From assembly GCA_018970845.1 (NCBI GenBank), contig JAGWVO010000270.1, positions 1 to 5,315 of the forward strand: a stretch of DNA of 5,315 nucleotides, read 5' to 3'. Position 1 is the first letter of the stretch. Each line of letters begins with the position of its first letter. Origin of the DNA: Planctomycetota bacterium. GTDB taxonomy: Bacteria; Planctomycetota; Planctomycetia; Gemmatales; Gemmataceae. The notes under the pieces were generated by a model. It was not told the DNA's origin. It did not search any database and saw only the letters and a list, made by a program, of their open reading frames with translations. This document shows positions 4,986-5,315 of this stretch, one piece after another. The translations under genes were made by a program, and so were the position numbers.

Positions 4986-5315
4986 TCCCGCCCCGGGAGA
5001 ACCTGATTTCGTCGCCTGGGGAGTCGACTGGCCACCCGAGGGCGAGGTTTCCCCGGAACCGGTAGGGGAGCCTGTCGCCGATGCCTCTCCCGTGGCGTTG
5101 CCCGCGCGCGAGGAGGAAGAGGAAGGGCCTCCGGCGTTGATGACCATTCTCGAGGGGATGCTTTTTTTGGGAGACGCGCCTGTCTCCGCCGCGCTGGCCG
5201 GCCGCACGGTTCCCGGGCTCGATGTGACGGCCTTTGAGCGGGCGGTTTCCTCCCTCAACCGCCGCTACAGGGCCCAAAACCGCCCTTACGCCATCCGGCG
5301 ACGGGGGGATGGTTA
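4978..5315 (+). CDS. scpB: Segregation and condensation protein ScpB (N-terminal part)
   Basis: The frame stays open to the window end, giving 112 complete codons. ScpB dimers bind the kleisin ScpA within the SMC-ScpAB condensin, which organises and separates chromosomes in the cytoplasm. Residues about 54-112 fit the first winged-helix domain: M-T-I-L-E-G-M-L-F-L-G-D-A-P-V-S (55-70), a helix F-E-R-A-V-S-S-L-N-R-R-Y (86-97), then R-A-Q-N-R-P-Y-A-I (98-106) and G-D-G leading into what is probably the G-G-Y-like strand. Before it lies a 53-residue acidic, Pro-rich extension (E-E-E-E-E at 45-49) absent from Bacillus ScpB, probably disordered. The ATG lies inside the end of the DUF420-like gene (ATGACTGA, 8-base overlap) with GGGG 7 bases upstream, so translational coupling is likely. 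No scpA precedes it in this window. Confidence 0.78.
   Translation, partial: MTDPAPGEPDFVAWGVDWPPEGEVSPEPVGEPVADASPVALPAREEEEEGPPALMTILEGMLFLGDAPVSAALAGRTVPGLDVTAFERAVSSLNRRYRAQNRPYAIRRRGDG

Overview
The window looks like ordinary chromosome from a GC-rich planctomycete, most likely of the Gemmataceae type. Three things suggest this: a DUF1559 'prepilin-like' protein with the C-terminal F-A-D-G-H motif, a HEAT-repeat/beta-propeller protein of a style I associate with Gemmata relatives, and an ScpB N-terminus containing R-A-Q-N-R-P-Y. This is recognition from memory, not a database search. I see no mobile element, CRISPR array or phage gene.

Layout. The first 13 bases look like the 3' end of a tRNA gene, followed by a strong intrinsic terminator (57-94). 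Next come a small Trm112-like zinc-knuckle protein (117-350, +) and a 540-residue protein with N-terminal HEAT repeats and a C-terminal PQQ-type beta-propeller (422-2044, +). A 675-base gap without a convincing gene follows (2045-2719). Its second half is dense with nested inverted repeats and is the best candidate for something undescribed: a structured leader or small RNA. After it lies a FliA/WhiG-type (sigma-28 family) sigma factor (2720-3496, +). That gene converges on a DUF1559 type IV prepilin-like protein (3567-4529, -), and a 10-bp-stem hairpin fills the 70 bases between their stop codons. The prepilin gene is divergent, across only about 35 bases, from a four-helix DUF420-like membrane protein (4563-4985, +). 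This overlaps by 8 bases the start of scpB (4978 to the window end, truncated), which encodes the condensin partner ScpB.

The genes do not form one obvious pathway. tRNA/Trm112 points to translation, the HEAT/propeller protein to a probable exported scaffold, the sigma factor to transcription, the DUF1559 protein to pilus or pseudopilus-like surface structures, and ScpB to chromosome segregation. The only clear operon-like coupling is DUF420-like to scpB. The sigma factor has no flagellar gene beside it here, so its regulon cannot be read from context.
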